Shown: positions 1-9,065 of the stretch, one piece after another
Position numbering within the stretch: position 1 is the first letter of the stretch
Layout of the letters: every line of letters starts with the position of its first letter
Origin: Candidatus Woesearchaeota archaeon
Lineage (GTDB): Archaea > Nanobdellota > Nanobdellia > Woesearchaeales > SKGA01
NCBI GenBank assembly: GCA_016926395.1
Contig: JAFGOT010000004.1
Location: 1 to 32,366, forward strand
Direction: 5' to 3'
DNA: 32,366 nucleotides
Notes under the pieces: generated by a model
Seen by the model: only the letters and a program-made list of their open reading frames with translations
Databases searched by the model: none
Told to the model about the DNA's origin: nothing
Position numbers and translations under genes: made by a program

Positions 1-30
1 TTCAATTATTTCATATGCTTTATCAGACAT
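1..30 (-). CDS. Partial CDS, N-terminus only (gene continues beyond the left edge)
   Basis: Only the first ten codons are in the window, reading MSDKAYEIIE from an ATG at 30. A GAGGT ribosome binding site lies seven bases before the ATG, and a TATA box with a long structured leader lies further upstream, so this is a real gene start. Ten residues do not identify a family. The N-terminus and structured leader would fit ribosomal protein L7Ae, which in some archaea binds a kink-turn in its own mRNA, but this is a guess from very little sequence. Confidence 0.6.
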   Translation of the reverse strand, partial: MSDKAYEIIE

Positions 31-165
31 TTTCTTTACCTCATAGGCAGTTTATTTGTTTGAACCGTAGAAACAGAATGTTTCACAGCCCCTCAATCAA
101 GCGACGAGTCGCTTTCATCTTTCATAGGCAAGCTATGACAGCGTTCAGCAAGCTGAATACTGATA
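31..165 (-). promoter_or_regulatory. Structured 5' leader (candidate RNA element) of the gene starting at 30
   Basis: If transcription starts about 26 bases after the TATA box at 186-199, the leader is roughly 135 nt. It contains four successive inverted repeats: 144-149/152-157 (6 bp), 122-127/133-138 (6 bp), 99-105/108-114 (7 bp) and 70-74/80-84 (5 bp). The stretch is richer in G+C than its surroundings and has no open frame. On the RNA strand, the 99-114 stem has GA directly 5' of one arm and GA directly 3' of the other, as in the tandem G-A pairs of a kink-turn; the outer stem would be weak. It could also be an independent small RNA. Confidence 0.45.
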
Positions 166-185
166 TATTATAGGGGAAGAAGGTT

Positions 186-199
186 TTATTTATAAATAT
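186..199 (-). promoter_or_regulatory. TATA box for the structured leader and the gene at 30
   Basis: A consensus archaeal TATA element (core TTTATAAAT on the minus strand) lies about 20 bases downstream of the kinase-like gene's stop. It predicts a start site near 165, just before the first leader hairpin. Confidence 0.5.
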
Positions 200-216
200 A
201 TAGTAAAAAAATAGCA

Positions 217-1062
217 TTACAAAGATTCTAACAAACCAACCAATTCCTTTGAAGAAGGCCGTTTAGAGGGTTTTTTTGCAAGACAAGAAGCTATTATTTT
301 TCTATTTTTCTTCCACAAAGAAGACGTCTCATAAAAAACATCAAATTCTGAAGAAATAATGTTACGAAATGTGGCTCCCACAGAATAAATCTGGCTTTTT
401 TCAGTAATTAAACCCCCATAACAAACTTCGGGAGAATAATGCGAATACAAATTCCTATCAGAAATGTGATCTCCTCGAGAACGAAAATAAACAGGAACCA
501 AACAAGAATCAACTAAGACCACAGAATCAACTGTTTTTATGATGTTACCCTTATGAATATCTAAATTTATAAAATCATTATCAGATAATTCTTGGGAAGC
601 CAAAGCAATTTCATAAAAAGTTTTCTGAATATCTTCATTAGACTTATTGAATTTAAATACATCCAAATTTTGACCATCAATGAAAGGAATCAAACCATAA
701 AGAGTACGACTAAAACGATTTTCTAAAGGCTCATCAAAAATAGTTTCTAAATAAGAAGGATTAGCAACTCGTTTAAAGTTAGTCTTCGAAAATTTTTCAA
801 TCAACTTGAAAAAAGAATCATAAGATTCAAAACCAAAGTCAAAAAAGTGTTTGCCATCAAATTCTTTGCCAAACACAACAGGAATGTGTTTTTTTCCATC
901 AATTAAAAAAACAGGAATAGCGCTTGATTGCGTCTGATTAGATGTGGAGATTAAACGAGAATAGGAAGCAGAATAAAAGTCATCTTTCCAATCTAGGACG
1001 CCAATTATTTTATCTAAAGGAAAAGTGGAAGAATTCTTAATATCTAAAAAAGATGATTTCAT
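217..1062 (-). CDS. Divergent protein kinase-like protein
   Basis: The 281-residue protein reads as the C-lobe of a eukaryotic-type kinase fold. A catalytic loop LDIHKGN contains Asp168 and Asn173. A DFG-equivalent has Asp185 (VDSC in place of DFG). SPE at 210-212 stands for the APE motif, YSVGATF at 226-232 matches the helix F region, and KKPSKRPSS near 263-271 matches the final Arg-containing subdomain. YGLIPFIDGQNL near 122-133 resembles the hinge. The HRD Arg and a clear glycine loop are absent, so it may be a weak kinase or a pseudokinase; the retained Asp and Asn argue against complete loss. An upstream start at 1140 would add a hydrophobic stretch reaching into the promoter, so ATG 1062 is preferred. 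It is divergent from the peptidase gene at 1148. Confidence 0.6.
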   Translation of the reverse strand: MKSSFLDIKNSSTFPLDKIIGVLDWKDDFYSASYSRLISTSNQTQSSAIPVFLIDGKKHIPVVFGKEFDGKHFFDFGFESYDSFFKLIEKFSKTNFKRVANPSYLETIFDEPLENRFSRTLYGLIPFIDGQNLDVFKFNKSNEDIQKTFYEIALASQELSDNDFINLDIHKGNIIKTVDSVVLVDSCLVPVYFRSRGDHISDRNLYSHYSPEVCYGGLITEKSQIYSVGATFRNIISSEFDVFYETSSLWKKNRKIIASCLAKKPSKRPSSKELVGLLESL

Positions 1063-1115
1063 AAAAGACCTAAATTTAAAGCAATTTAAAATGATTTCCC
1101 AACAAACAAGGAACA

Positions 1116-1125
1116 ATTTATAAAT
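1116..1125. promoter_or_regulatory. Palindromic TATA box shared by two divergent genes
   Basis: ATTTATAAAT is a perfect 10-base palindrome between the kinase-like gene (start 1062, minus) and the peptidase gene (start 1148, plus). Its centre is 27 bases from ATG 1148, the spacing of a leaderless archaeal transcript, and it would place a minus-strand start near 1093, leaving a leader of about 30 bases. Confidence 0.5.
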
Positions 1126-1147
1126 AATTAACAGCCACAAATTAGTA

Positions 1148-2029
1148 ATGGCAGTTCATTGGATAATTCATGCAATAATTCTTATCGGACTTGGAATCGC
1201 AACAGTAACAGACATTAAAAAGCGAGAAGTTCCAGATACACTTAATTTTGGGTTGATAATTCTTGGAGTTGTTATTGGAATACTTGGAAGTGTTTTTTCT
1301 AAATCTTGGCAACCATGCATAACATCAATATTGGGTCTTGGAATTGGTTATGGTGTTGGCGCCTTAATGTTCTATACAGGACAATGGGGTGGAGGAGATG
1401 CAAAAATGCTTATGGGAATGGGAGCTATTCTTGGAACACAGTGGACAGAAATAATAAGTTTATTTAACGGAACACAAAACATTCCTTTCTTTTTCACAAC
1501 AATAATCACTATCTTTATTGCGGGAGGAATTTATGGTTTCGCTTATGCAATTTTCTTAATTATAAAAAATCGGAAAGAGTTTAAAATTGAATTTCGAAGA
1601 AAACGTGAAGAGAAAAATATGATTAAAGTAAGAAAAATAGTTCTTGGCGCAACGGCGTTAATTGTTTTAGGAATGTTACTAGTTGACGATAAATTCTTAA
1701 AAATGGCACTTGGAATAATTGCGGTTTTTGTATTTTTTGGTCAATATTTATTTATCATATCTAAAGTTGTTGAAAAAGTTTGCATGATAAAAACAGTCCC
1801 TATTAGAGCATTAACTGAAGGAGATTGGATTGTTGAAGATATAATAGTAAAAGGCAAAAGAATCTGCGGACCTAAAGATTTAGGAATAAGTCTTGAACAA
1901 ATCGAAGAACTGAAAAAAAACAAAATTAGAACAATAAAAATAAAAGAAGGTATTCCATTTATTCCTGGATTTCTATTGGGATATATTCTAATGGTTGTAT
2001 TTGGTAATTGGCTTGTATATTTTCTTTAA
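1148..2029 (+). CDS. A24 family prepilin/preflagellin peptidase
   Basis: This is a membrane aspartic protease that would cut the class III signal peptide of archaeal pilins or archaellins. The two active-site aspartates are visible: Asp22 in TDIKKREVPD and Asp84 in the GGGD motif (81-84). Several hydrophobic helices follow, and the C-terminal part (roughly 215-293) with IPFIPGFLLGY matches the tail found in archaeal FlaK/EppA-type enzymes. The 293 residues exceed the minimal bacterial TadV/CpaA type. ATG 1148 sits 27 bases after a TATA box, so the message is probably leaderless. The tail overlaps the end of the minus-strand gene at 1959 by about 70 bases. No pilin gene is adjacent, so its substrate cannot be told from context. 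Confidence 0.85.
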   Translation: MAVHWIIHAIILIGLGIATVTDIKKREVPDTLNFGLIILGVVIGILGSVFSKSWQPCITSILGLGIGYGVGALMFYTGQWGGGDAKMLMGMGAILGTQWTEIISLFNGTQNIPFFFTTIITIFIAGGIYGFAYAIFLIIKNRKEFKIEFRRKREEKNMIKVRKIVLGATALIVLGMLLVDDKFLKMALGIIAVFVFFGQYLFIISKVVEKVCMIKTVPIRALTEGDWIVEDIIVKGKRICGPKDLGISLEQIEELKKNKIRTIKIKEGIPFIPGFLLGYILMVVFGNWLVYFL

Positions 2030-2303
2030 ATTGCAATCTATCTTCTAAAGGTTGTTCTTTTGAACAAAGGTTAACTTCGACTGGTTCATTTGTTAAATTA
2101 TCGTTTGCTAAAAATCGAGAATTTTTTGAATCATAAATAACAATAGAACCATAAACTCTTTTTGAATAAACATTTTGATTTGGACGAGATGCTTGATAAA
2201 TAAAGAAACTTGACAGAACAAAAGAAGACGCAATTATTGAAGTTAATATTTGTTTTTTTACTTGAGATTGTTTTTTTGAAGAATACAAATAGTTTTTTTC
2301 CAT
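1959..2303 (-). CDS. Small single-pass membrane protein, unknown function
   Basis: The 114 residues have a basic N-terminus, one hydrophobic helix (about 18-39) and a polar C-terminal part with a single Cys. I recognise no family. A GGTGAT ribosome binding site overlaps the last codons and stop of the upstream gene (2306), which supports the ATG at 2303 and translational coupling. Its last 70 bases overlap the peptidase gene tail-to-tail. Paired with the 2306-3016 membrane protein, it probably works with it at the membrane. Confidence 0.55.
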   Translation of the reverse strand: MEKNYLYSSKKQSQVKKQILTSIIASSFVLSSFFIYQASRPNQNVYSKRVYGSIVIYDSKNSRFLANDNLTNEPVEVNLCSKEQPLEDRLQFKENIQANYQIQPLEYIPIEIQE

Positions 2304-2305
2304 TT

Positions 2306-3016
2306 TTAATCACCTTTTAATTTATTATTTTCATTAACTAAATTTTGAACTAAATCATATTCATATTTTAAGAGAAGATTTCTATCATAAACAAATTGAT
2401 TCATTTTCTTTTCTAAAGGAATAGAAGGATTCTCATAAATATCTTTGTCAATAGTAGTATACATTCTTTTTTCTTTTGGAAAAACAGAATGACCAACATA
2501 CATGCCACCAACAAGAAGAAAACCATAAATTAAATTTTTATAATTAAAATTGAATCGAGAAGTTTTTCTATTATTTCGTTTGATTTTAGAGTATAATTTT
2601 GATCTGATTTTTTCTTTTAAATAATCAACATCAACATCTGAATCAATAAATGCATTAGCCAAAGTAATGAATTCCAAGTCAGATTCAACTTCAACAATTT
2701 TCCTAGAATTAGATCCTGCATAATCATTTACTGAATTTTTAATTTGTTGAATTATTGAGTTAATATCTTGAGAAAGAGAAATATCTTTTTTTAAAATTTC
2801 AGAATTTATATAATTAAGAGGATTTTGCGAATATAGCCTAACTAAAGCAGAATCAGAAGAGAAGTCTTGCACTCTCTGTTTAATAACAGTATATTGTGCA
2901 AGGTCAGATAATGTTTTTGTTTTGTCTTTACTTCTTAGACTAAAAGAAGAAACAAAAGACAAATCTTTTGGCAATCTCAAATTGAGATAGCTTTCAAATA
3001 AATCTGGATTGACCAT
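2306..3016 (-). CDS. Membrane-anchored protein, unknown function
   Basis: About 236 residues. The N-terminal two thirds are hydrophilic and helix-rich, followed by a basic stretch (KIKRNNRKTS), one hydrophobic helix near residues 163-177, and a charged C-terminal segment. I recognise no family. An in-frame GTG at 3025 is an alternative start. A TATA box near 3049-3060 puts transcription start at about 3027, so GTG 3025 would be almost leaderless, while ATG 3016 would use GTGAT as ribosome binding site. It is coupled to the 1959-2303 gene (stop and start within 5 bases). Confidence 0.55.
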   Translation of the reverse strand: MVNPDLFESYLNLRLPKDLSFVSSFSLRSKDKTKTLSDLAQYTVIKQRVQDFSSDSALVRLYSQNPLNYINSEILKKDISLSQDINSIIQQIKNSVNDYAGSNSRKIVEVESDLEFITLANAFIDSDVDVDYLKEKIRSKLYSKIKRNNRKTSRFNFNYKNLIYGFLLVGGMYVGHSVFPKEKRMYTTIDKDIYENPSIPLEKKMNQFVYDRNLLLKYEYDLVQNLVNENNKLKGD

Positions 3017-3120
3017 GTTTATCACAACTATGAATAACTACAACAATCCAATTTATAATTAAGTCAATAAAAACCGAAAAGTCTACGATAAAAGATAACA
3101 ATACAGAAATACAACTTAAA

Positions 3121-3603
3121 TTAAGGCGTTCTATTAAGTTTTTTAAGAAGATAATTGTCTTTTTTTTCACCCGACTCATTTGGTGATTCTTGCTTAATAA
3201 CTTGAGGAGCAGAAGAGGATTTAGTAGCAACTTGATCAGGATTTTGTTTTTGCCACATAAGAATATCAATTTCGTCTTTTATAGATTTAGCAACAGAATC
3301 AAGTTCGATTGGGTCTCCTCTTATCGGTTGCCACAAGAAATCAAGACCGTCATTTTGCATTCTCGCTAAGATATCAGCATATAAAGAATCGTCTTTTTCC
3401 TGAATAATAATATTAGTACCATGAGCACCTATAAGTTCAAAAAGAGCAGTCGCACATTGAGATGTAGCAGAGAAAAAAGCCAAAGTCTCCACATCATTAC
3501 AAAGTCCTAGAGATTTAGAATTCTTCACAACAAGATGACCTTTAACAGAAGGTGTTTCGCTTAATTCAACAGTCAAATAATCATGTTTAAACAATTCACT
3601 CAT
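3121..3603 (-). CDS. HIT-derived protein lacking the histidine triad
   Basis: 160 residues. The first ~110 align by eye with the HIT domain of the gene just upstream: VKGHLVV matches its RKGHVLV, GTNIIIQ matches its TIFIAN strand, and DFLWQP followed by RGD falls where that protein has HFLFHIFP followed by RDKGD. All three triad histidines are missing, so it should not hydrolyse nucleotides and may be a structural partner. The C-terminal ~40 residues are low complexity (Ser, Lys, Glu). The start is fixed by a GGGGTGA ribosome binding site five bases before ATG 3603. The gene overlaps the upstream stop (3596-3598) by eight bases, which indicates coupled translation. The family assignment rests on the motif comparison only. 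Confidence 0.6.
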   Translation of the reverse strand: MSELFKHDYLTVELSETPSVKGHLVVKNSKSLGLCNDVETLAFFSATSQCATALFELIGAHGTNIIIQEKDDSLYADILARMQNDGLDFLWQPIRGDPIELDSVAKSIKDEIDILMWQKQNPDQVATKSSSAPQVIKQESPNESGEKKDNYLLKKLNRTP

Positions 3604-4669
3604 CAACGTCACCCCCGCGTTCTTTTAATTTTTCAGATAACAAATGAATATTAACATCAACAAAAAGTTCTTTTACATCAGGCCTATTTTTTAATAATTC
3701 GATAAAATAATCAGGATCACTAATAAGAAGTTGTTTTGCTTTAGGTTTTGAGTTAAAATATTCAAAAACAGCAGCTCTTTGTTTTAAAGGATCTTCACCT
3801 AAAAAAACTTCAGGTTTAAGTTCATTTGACTGTGAAGAAGAACTATCCGAAGATTCCAGATTTTGATTGGTTATTTTTTCTTCTTTAGCATCATCTTCTT
3901 TAACAACAGCTACTTCCTTAAATGAAGAACTTAACTGTTTTGATAAAGTTTCAATATCAATACCATTGAATAATTCTTCAAGTTTTGGATTGCCTTTAAG
4001 CTGCTCTTTAAATGAAATAGGATCTTCAATTAAAGCTAATCTTACATCATCGTGTTCTTCTAATATTTGAGCAATTAGTTCTTGTTTCTTAGCCATTAAA
4101 TCAACAAGATCTTTTGCATCTTTAGGACTTTCTTTGGATTTAGAGGAATCATTTTTTGAGGATGAATTTGAAGAAGGCAATATTTTTGAAAGCATGATGT
4201 TTAAATTATTTTTTAGTGGAGCCTCAATAGATTTTTGTTCACCTTTCATCGCAGGATTTTCTTGAAGATTAAAATTAGTCAGAACATCACCTTTATCTCT
4301 TGGAAAAATATGAAACAAAAAGTGAGGAGATTGTTGACCTGCAACAGCACCATTCGCAATAAAAATAGTGGTTTCGTTGACAAGCATTGCTTTTCTAATA
4401 CCATGAGCAATTATTTTGGTAGCTAGAAATATTTTATCAAAAATTTTTGGCGGAATAAGGGGAAGGATTGGAAAATGTTCTTTAGGCATAACTAAAACAT
4501 GACCTTTTCTTGCAGGATTAATATCCAAAATTGCAACTACATTATCATCTTCGTAAACTTTTTTTGAAGGAATTTCTCCTCTAATGATTTTACAAAAAAT
4601 ACAGTTATCTTTTTGAAGCTGTGCAATCTCTTCAGGAGACATTTTTTCCAGCTCTTCTTGGGTAACCAT
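3596..4669 (-). CDS. HIT domain protein with duplicated C-terminal module; central triad His replaced by Leu
   Basis: 357 residues. The HIT domain spans about 20-130, with the zinc pair Cys23/Cys26 (CIFC), ILDINPARKGHVLVMPKEH and the triad region PHFLFHIFPR. His116 and His120 are present, but position 118, normally the nucleophilic His, is Leu (codon TTG in an intact frame). Classic AMP-transfer or hydrolase chemistry is therefore doubtful. After a Ser/Lys-rich linker come two related helical segments, about 202-246 and 301-348, each with LIxDP, an LKxxP, an ELF and an LSxxL. ATG 4669 lies about 27 bases after a TTTATAAA box at 4695-4702, so the message is leaderless and the ORF start at 4696 is rejected. 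It is coupled to the HIT-like gene downstream. Confidence 0.8.
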   Translation of the reverse strand: MVTQEELEKMSPEEIAQLQKDNCIFCKIIRGEIPSKKVYEDDNVVAILDINPARKGHVLVMPKEHFPILPLIPPKIFDKIFLATKIIAHGIRKAMLVNETTIFIANGAVAGQQSPHFLFHIFPRDKGDVLTNFNLQENPAMKGEQKSIEAPLKNNLNIMLSKILPSSNSSSKNDSSKSKESPKDAKDLVDLMAKKQELIAQILEEHDDVRLALIEDPISFKEQLKGNPKLEELFNGIDIETLSKQLSSSFKEVAVVKEDDAKEEKITNQNLESSDSSSSQSNELKPEVFLGEDPLKQRAAVFEYFNSKPKAKQLLISDPDYFIELLKNRPDVKELFVDVNIHLLSEKLKERGGDVDE

Positions 4670-4754
4670 ACAGTTAGATATAACAAAGATGAACATTTAT
4701 AAAGGTTTTGTAGATAATTAATAATCATTAGAAATGAAGCTTAATTTAAGAGCT

Positions 4755-4797
4755 CCGAAAAGGGTGGAAGAAGGCCTTTAAAACGGGTTATTTTCGG
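4755..4797. other. Inverted repeat in the gyrB upstream region
   Basis: CCGAAAA (4755-4761) and TTTTCGG (4791-4797) form a perfect 7-base stem around a 29-base loop that contains the palindrome AAGGCCTT. The segment is richer in G+C than its surroundings and holds no open frame. It could be a small RNA or a regulatory structure; nothing identifies it. Confidence 0.3.
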
Positions 4798-4892
4798 CTG
4801 TTTTCGTAACGTTTAAATAAGGTAAAAACTTCCAAAAAAGTAGTAAAACAAATATAAAAAAACGATGAAAAAATATCAAATTCTAAATAAAA

Positions 4893-4900
4893 ATTATAAA
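4893..4900 (+). promoter_or_regulatory. TATA box of gyrB
   Basis: ATTATAAA lies about 25 bases before ATG 4921, the usual archaeal spacing for a leaderless message. Confidence 0.45.
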
Positions 4901-4914
4901 AACAGTGTGCGTGA

Positions 4915-6844
<1,930 letters not shown>

Positions 6845-6846
<2 letters not shown>

Positions 6847-6904
6847 ATTTTATTTTTTTATTTTCAACTTATTAGCGCCAAGAAAAAAATGTCGTTCTTG
6901 GTGT
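6845..6904 (+). terminator. T-rich tract and hairpin after gyrB
   Basis: A T-rich run (6845-6869) follows the gyrB stop at once. Next comes a 10-bp stem (6875-6884 with 6895-6904, two G-T pairs, 10-base loop). T-tracts terminate archaeal transcription; the hairpin may protect the 3' end. Confidence 0.5.
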
Positions 6905-6958
6905 TTAACCATTTTTTACAAAAGTATTTAATTGGAAAGAACCAGAGTTAATCTTAAA

Positions 6959-7558
6959 ATGTCAAAAGGAAGAGATTTTATCAAATCAAACTTATTTACA
7001 GGATTTGTAGCACTATTACCATTAGCACTATTAATTTTAGTTCTGGGTTGGCTTTATGGAATAATAGCAAGAATAATTTTTCCAATAGCACAATTTTATG
7101 GAACGCCTGGTTTTGTAACAAACATACTAGCACTAATTTCTCTATTAGTCATAATTTTTCTAATAGGATTGGCTGTTAGAACAGGCCCGGGAAGATGGTT
7201 TGCGCAAAGAAGCGATAAATATGTACTAGACAAAATACCAGGATATAAAATAATAAAAGATATTATAAAACCATTCGCAGGCAAAGGATATCAAAAATCA
7301 TTTCAATCAGTGGCACTTGTAAATTTATATGAAAACTCAGTTTTAGTAACAGCTTTTGTAACGGACAAATCAGAAAAGAAAGGATACACAACTGTTTTTG
7401 TTCCAACAGGTCCAAATCCTACAAGTGGACAAATAGTACATCTAAAAGACAAATATGTACATCATGTTGATGTTCCAGTTGAAAGTGTTTTAAAATCAAT
7501 TATTGCAGTAGGAAGTGGGAGTAAAAGGATTTTGGAAAAATGTCCAAAAATCAAATAA
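6959..7558 (+). CDS. DUF502 family membrane protein
   Basis: 199 residues from ATG 6959. Two hydrophobic helices (about 9-35 and 50-75) are followed by a soluble part with the family hallmarks RTGPGRWF, IPGYKIIKDI and TVFVPTGPNPTSG. The family occurs in bacteria and some archaea and has no settled biochemical role; plant members act in membrane trafficking or signalling. An ORF start at TTG 6932 is rejected because a TATA-like GTATTTAAT at 6925-6932 places the message start at about 6957, next to the ATG. It stands alone between gyrB and SRP54, on the same strand. Confidence 0.85.
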   Translation: MSKGRDFIKSNLFTGFVALLPLALLILVLGWLYGIIARIIFPIAQFYGTPGFVTNILALISLLVIIFLIGLAVRTGPGRWFAQRSDKYVLDKIPGYKIIKDIIKPFAGKGYQKSFQSVALVNLYENSVLVTAFVTDKSEKKGYTTVFVPTGPNPTSGQIVHLKDKYVHHVDVPVESVLKSIIAVGSGSKRILEKCPKIK

Positions 7559-7650
7559 ATTCTCAAACATCTAAAAAAATCCTTTTTAAATAAAGAAAAA
7601 AAGTAATTTAAGCCTAATATTTATAAAATAACAACTCTTCTTAGAGAATA

Positions 7651-9051
7651 ATGGTACTAGATAAGCTTGGAGAAAGCATTAGAAACAGCCTTAATAAACT
7701 TGGGAAAAGCGGGTTTATTGACGAAAAAGCAGTTAATGAACTAGTTAAGGACATACAAAGAGCTCTTCTTCAATCAGATGTAAATGTAAAACTTGTTTTT
7801 AATATAGGTAAAAACATCAAAGAAAGAGCACTAAATGAAAAAGTACCTGTAAAACTTTCTAGAAAAGAATTCATAATAAATATTGTTTACGAAGAATTAG
7901 TTGCGCTTGTAGGAAAAGGAAAATCAACAATAAATGTTGATAGTAAAATGCGTAACAACAAACTTGTTGGCACCGATAAATCGGAACCATTTACAATAAT
8001 GCTTGTTGGATTGTTTGGAAATGGTAAAACCACCCTAGCAGGAAAACTTGGAAACTATTTTAAAAAACGTGGTAAAAAAATCGCATTATTATCAACAGAT
8101 ACTTGGCGACCAGCTGCATTCGAACAACTTAAACAACTTGGAAAATCAATTAACGTTCCAGTTTATGGAAAGCCCGAACTTGGTAATCCAGTAAAAATCT
8201 ATAATGAGTTCAAAAAAGAACTTGAAACATTTGATATCGTAGTGGTTGATACTGCAGGACGAGACGCACTTAATGACGAACTAATTGAAGAGTTAAATGA
8301 AATTAATAGTGCAGTTAATGCAGATGAAACATTACTAGTTCTAAATGCAGACATAGGACAATCAGCTCAAAAACAAGCACAAGCATTTCATGATACTTGC
8401 AACGTAACAGGAGTTGTTATTACAAAACTTGATGGTACTGCAAGAGGTGGGGGAGCACTAGTTGCGTGTGCGGTTACAGGAACACCTATTAAGTTTATTG
8501 GCGTTGGTGAAAAAATTGACGCACTTGAAAGTTTTAGACCAGAAGGATTTATTGGTCGACTTCTTGGAATGGGAGATTTAGAAGCACTTCTAGAAAAAGC
8601 TCAAGAAGCAATGAGCGAAGAAGAAGCACAAGACATGGGAAAAAAATTCTTGAAAGGAGAATTTAATTTAATCGATCTTTACGAGCAAATGAAATCCATG
8701 AAAAAAATGGGCAGCCTCTCTAAACTTGTTGGAATGATTCCTGGAATGGGAAATATGAATATTCCAAAAGATATGCTCGAAGGCCAAGAGAAAAAAATGG
8801 ATGCATGGAAAATAATAATGAACTCCATGACAAAAGAAGAGCTTGAAGATCCCGAAATTATTCGAGGAACAAGACTGGATAGAATTGCAGAAGGATCAGG
8901 CCAAGATTTAGGAGACTTAAGACTGCTAATCAAACAATACAAACAATCTAAAAAAATGATGAAGATGATGAAAGGTATGAATGGTAGCGATAAAGATATG
9001 CAAAAGATGATGCAGAAAATGCAAAGTGGCAACAAAAAACTAAAATTCTAG
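7651..9051 (+). CDS. Signal recognition particle 54 kDa protein (SRP54/Ffh)
   Basis: This GTPase binds signal sequences on nascent chains and targets ribosomes to the membrane via FtsY. 466 residues in the standard order: N domain helices (1-105), G domain with P-loop GLFGNGKTT (120-128), DTWRPAAFEQL, DTAGRD and TKLDGTARGGG, then a Met-rich M domain (about 320-466) with IPGMG and repeated MMKMMKG / MMQKM segments. The P-loop has Phe-Gly-Asn where Gln-Gly-Ser is usual. ATG 7651 is 27 bases after a TATA box centred at 7624 (7619-7628), so it is leaderless. The 7S RNA and SRP19 genes are not in the window. Confidence 0.96.
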   Translation: MVLDKLGESIRNSLNKLGKSGFIDEKAVNELVKDIQRALLQSDVNVKLVFNIGKNIKERALNEKVPVKLSRKEFIINIVYEELVALVGKGKSTINVDSKMRNNKLVGTDKSEPFTIMLVGLFGNGKTTLAGKLGNYFKKRGKKIALLSTDTWRPAAFEQLKQLGKSINVPVYGKPELGNPVKIYNEFKKELETFDIVVVDTAGRDALNDELIEELNEINSAVNADETLLVLNADIGQSAQKQAQAFHDTCNVTGVVITKLDGTARGGGALVACAVTGTPIKFIGVGEKIDALESFRPEGFIGRLLGMGDLEALLEKAQEAMSEEEAQDMGKKFLKGEFNLIDLYEQMKSMKKMGSLSKLVGMIPGMGNMNIPKDMLEGQEKKMDAWKIIMNSMTKEELEDPEIIRGTRLDRIAEGSGQDLGDLRLLIKQYKQSKKMMKMMKGMNGSDKDMQKMMQKMQSGNKKLKF

Positions 9052-9065
9052 TTAAATAACAAAAA

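Noticed and set aside
1063-1140. Longer N-terminus for the kinase-like protein
   Set aside because: It is a hydrophobic stretch crossing the shared TATA box; ATG 1062 fits transcription from that box better.
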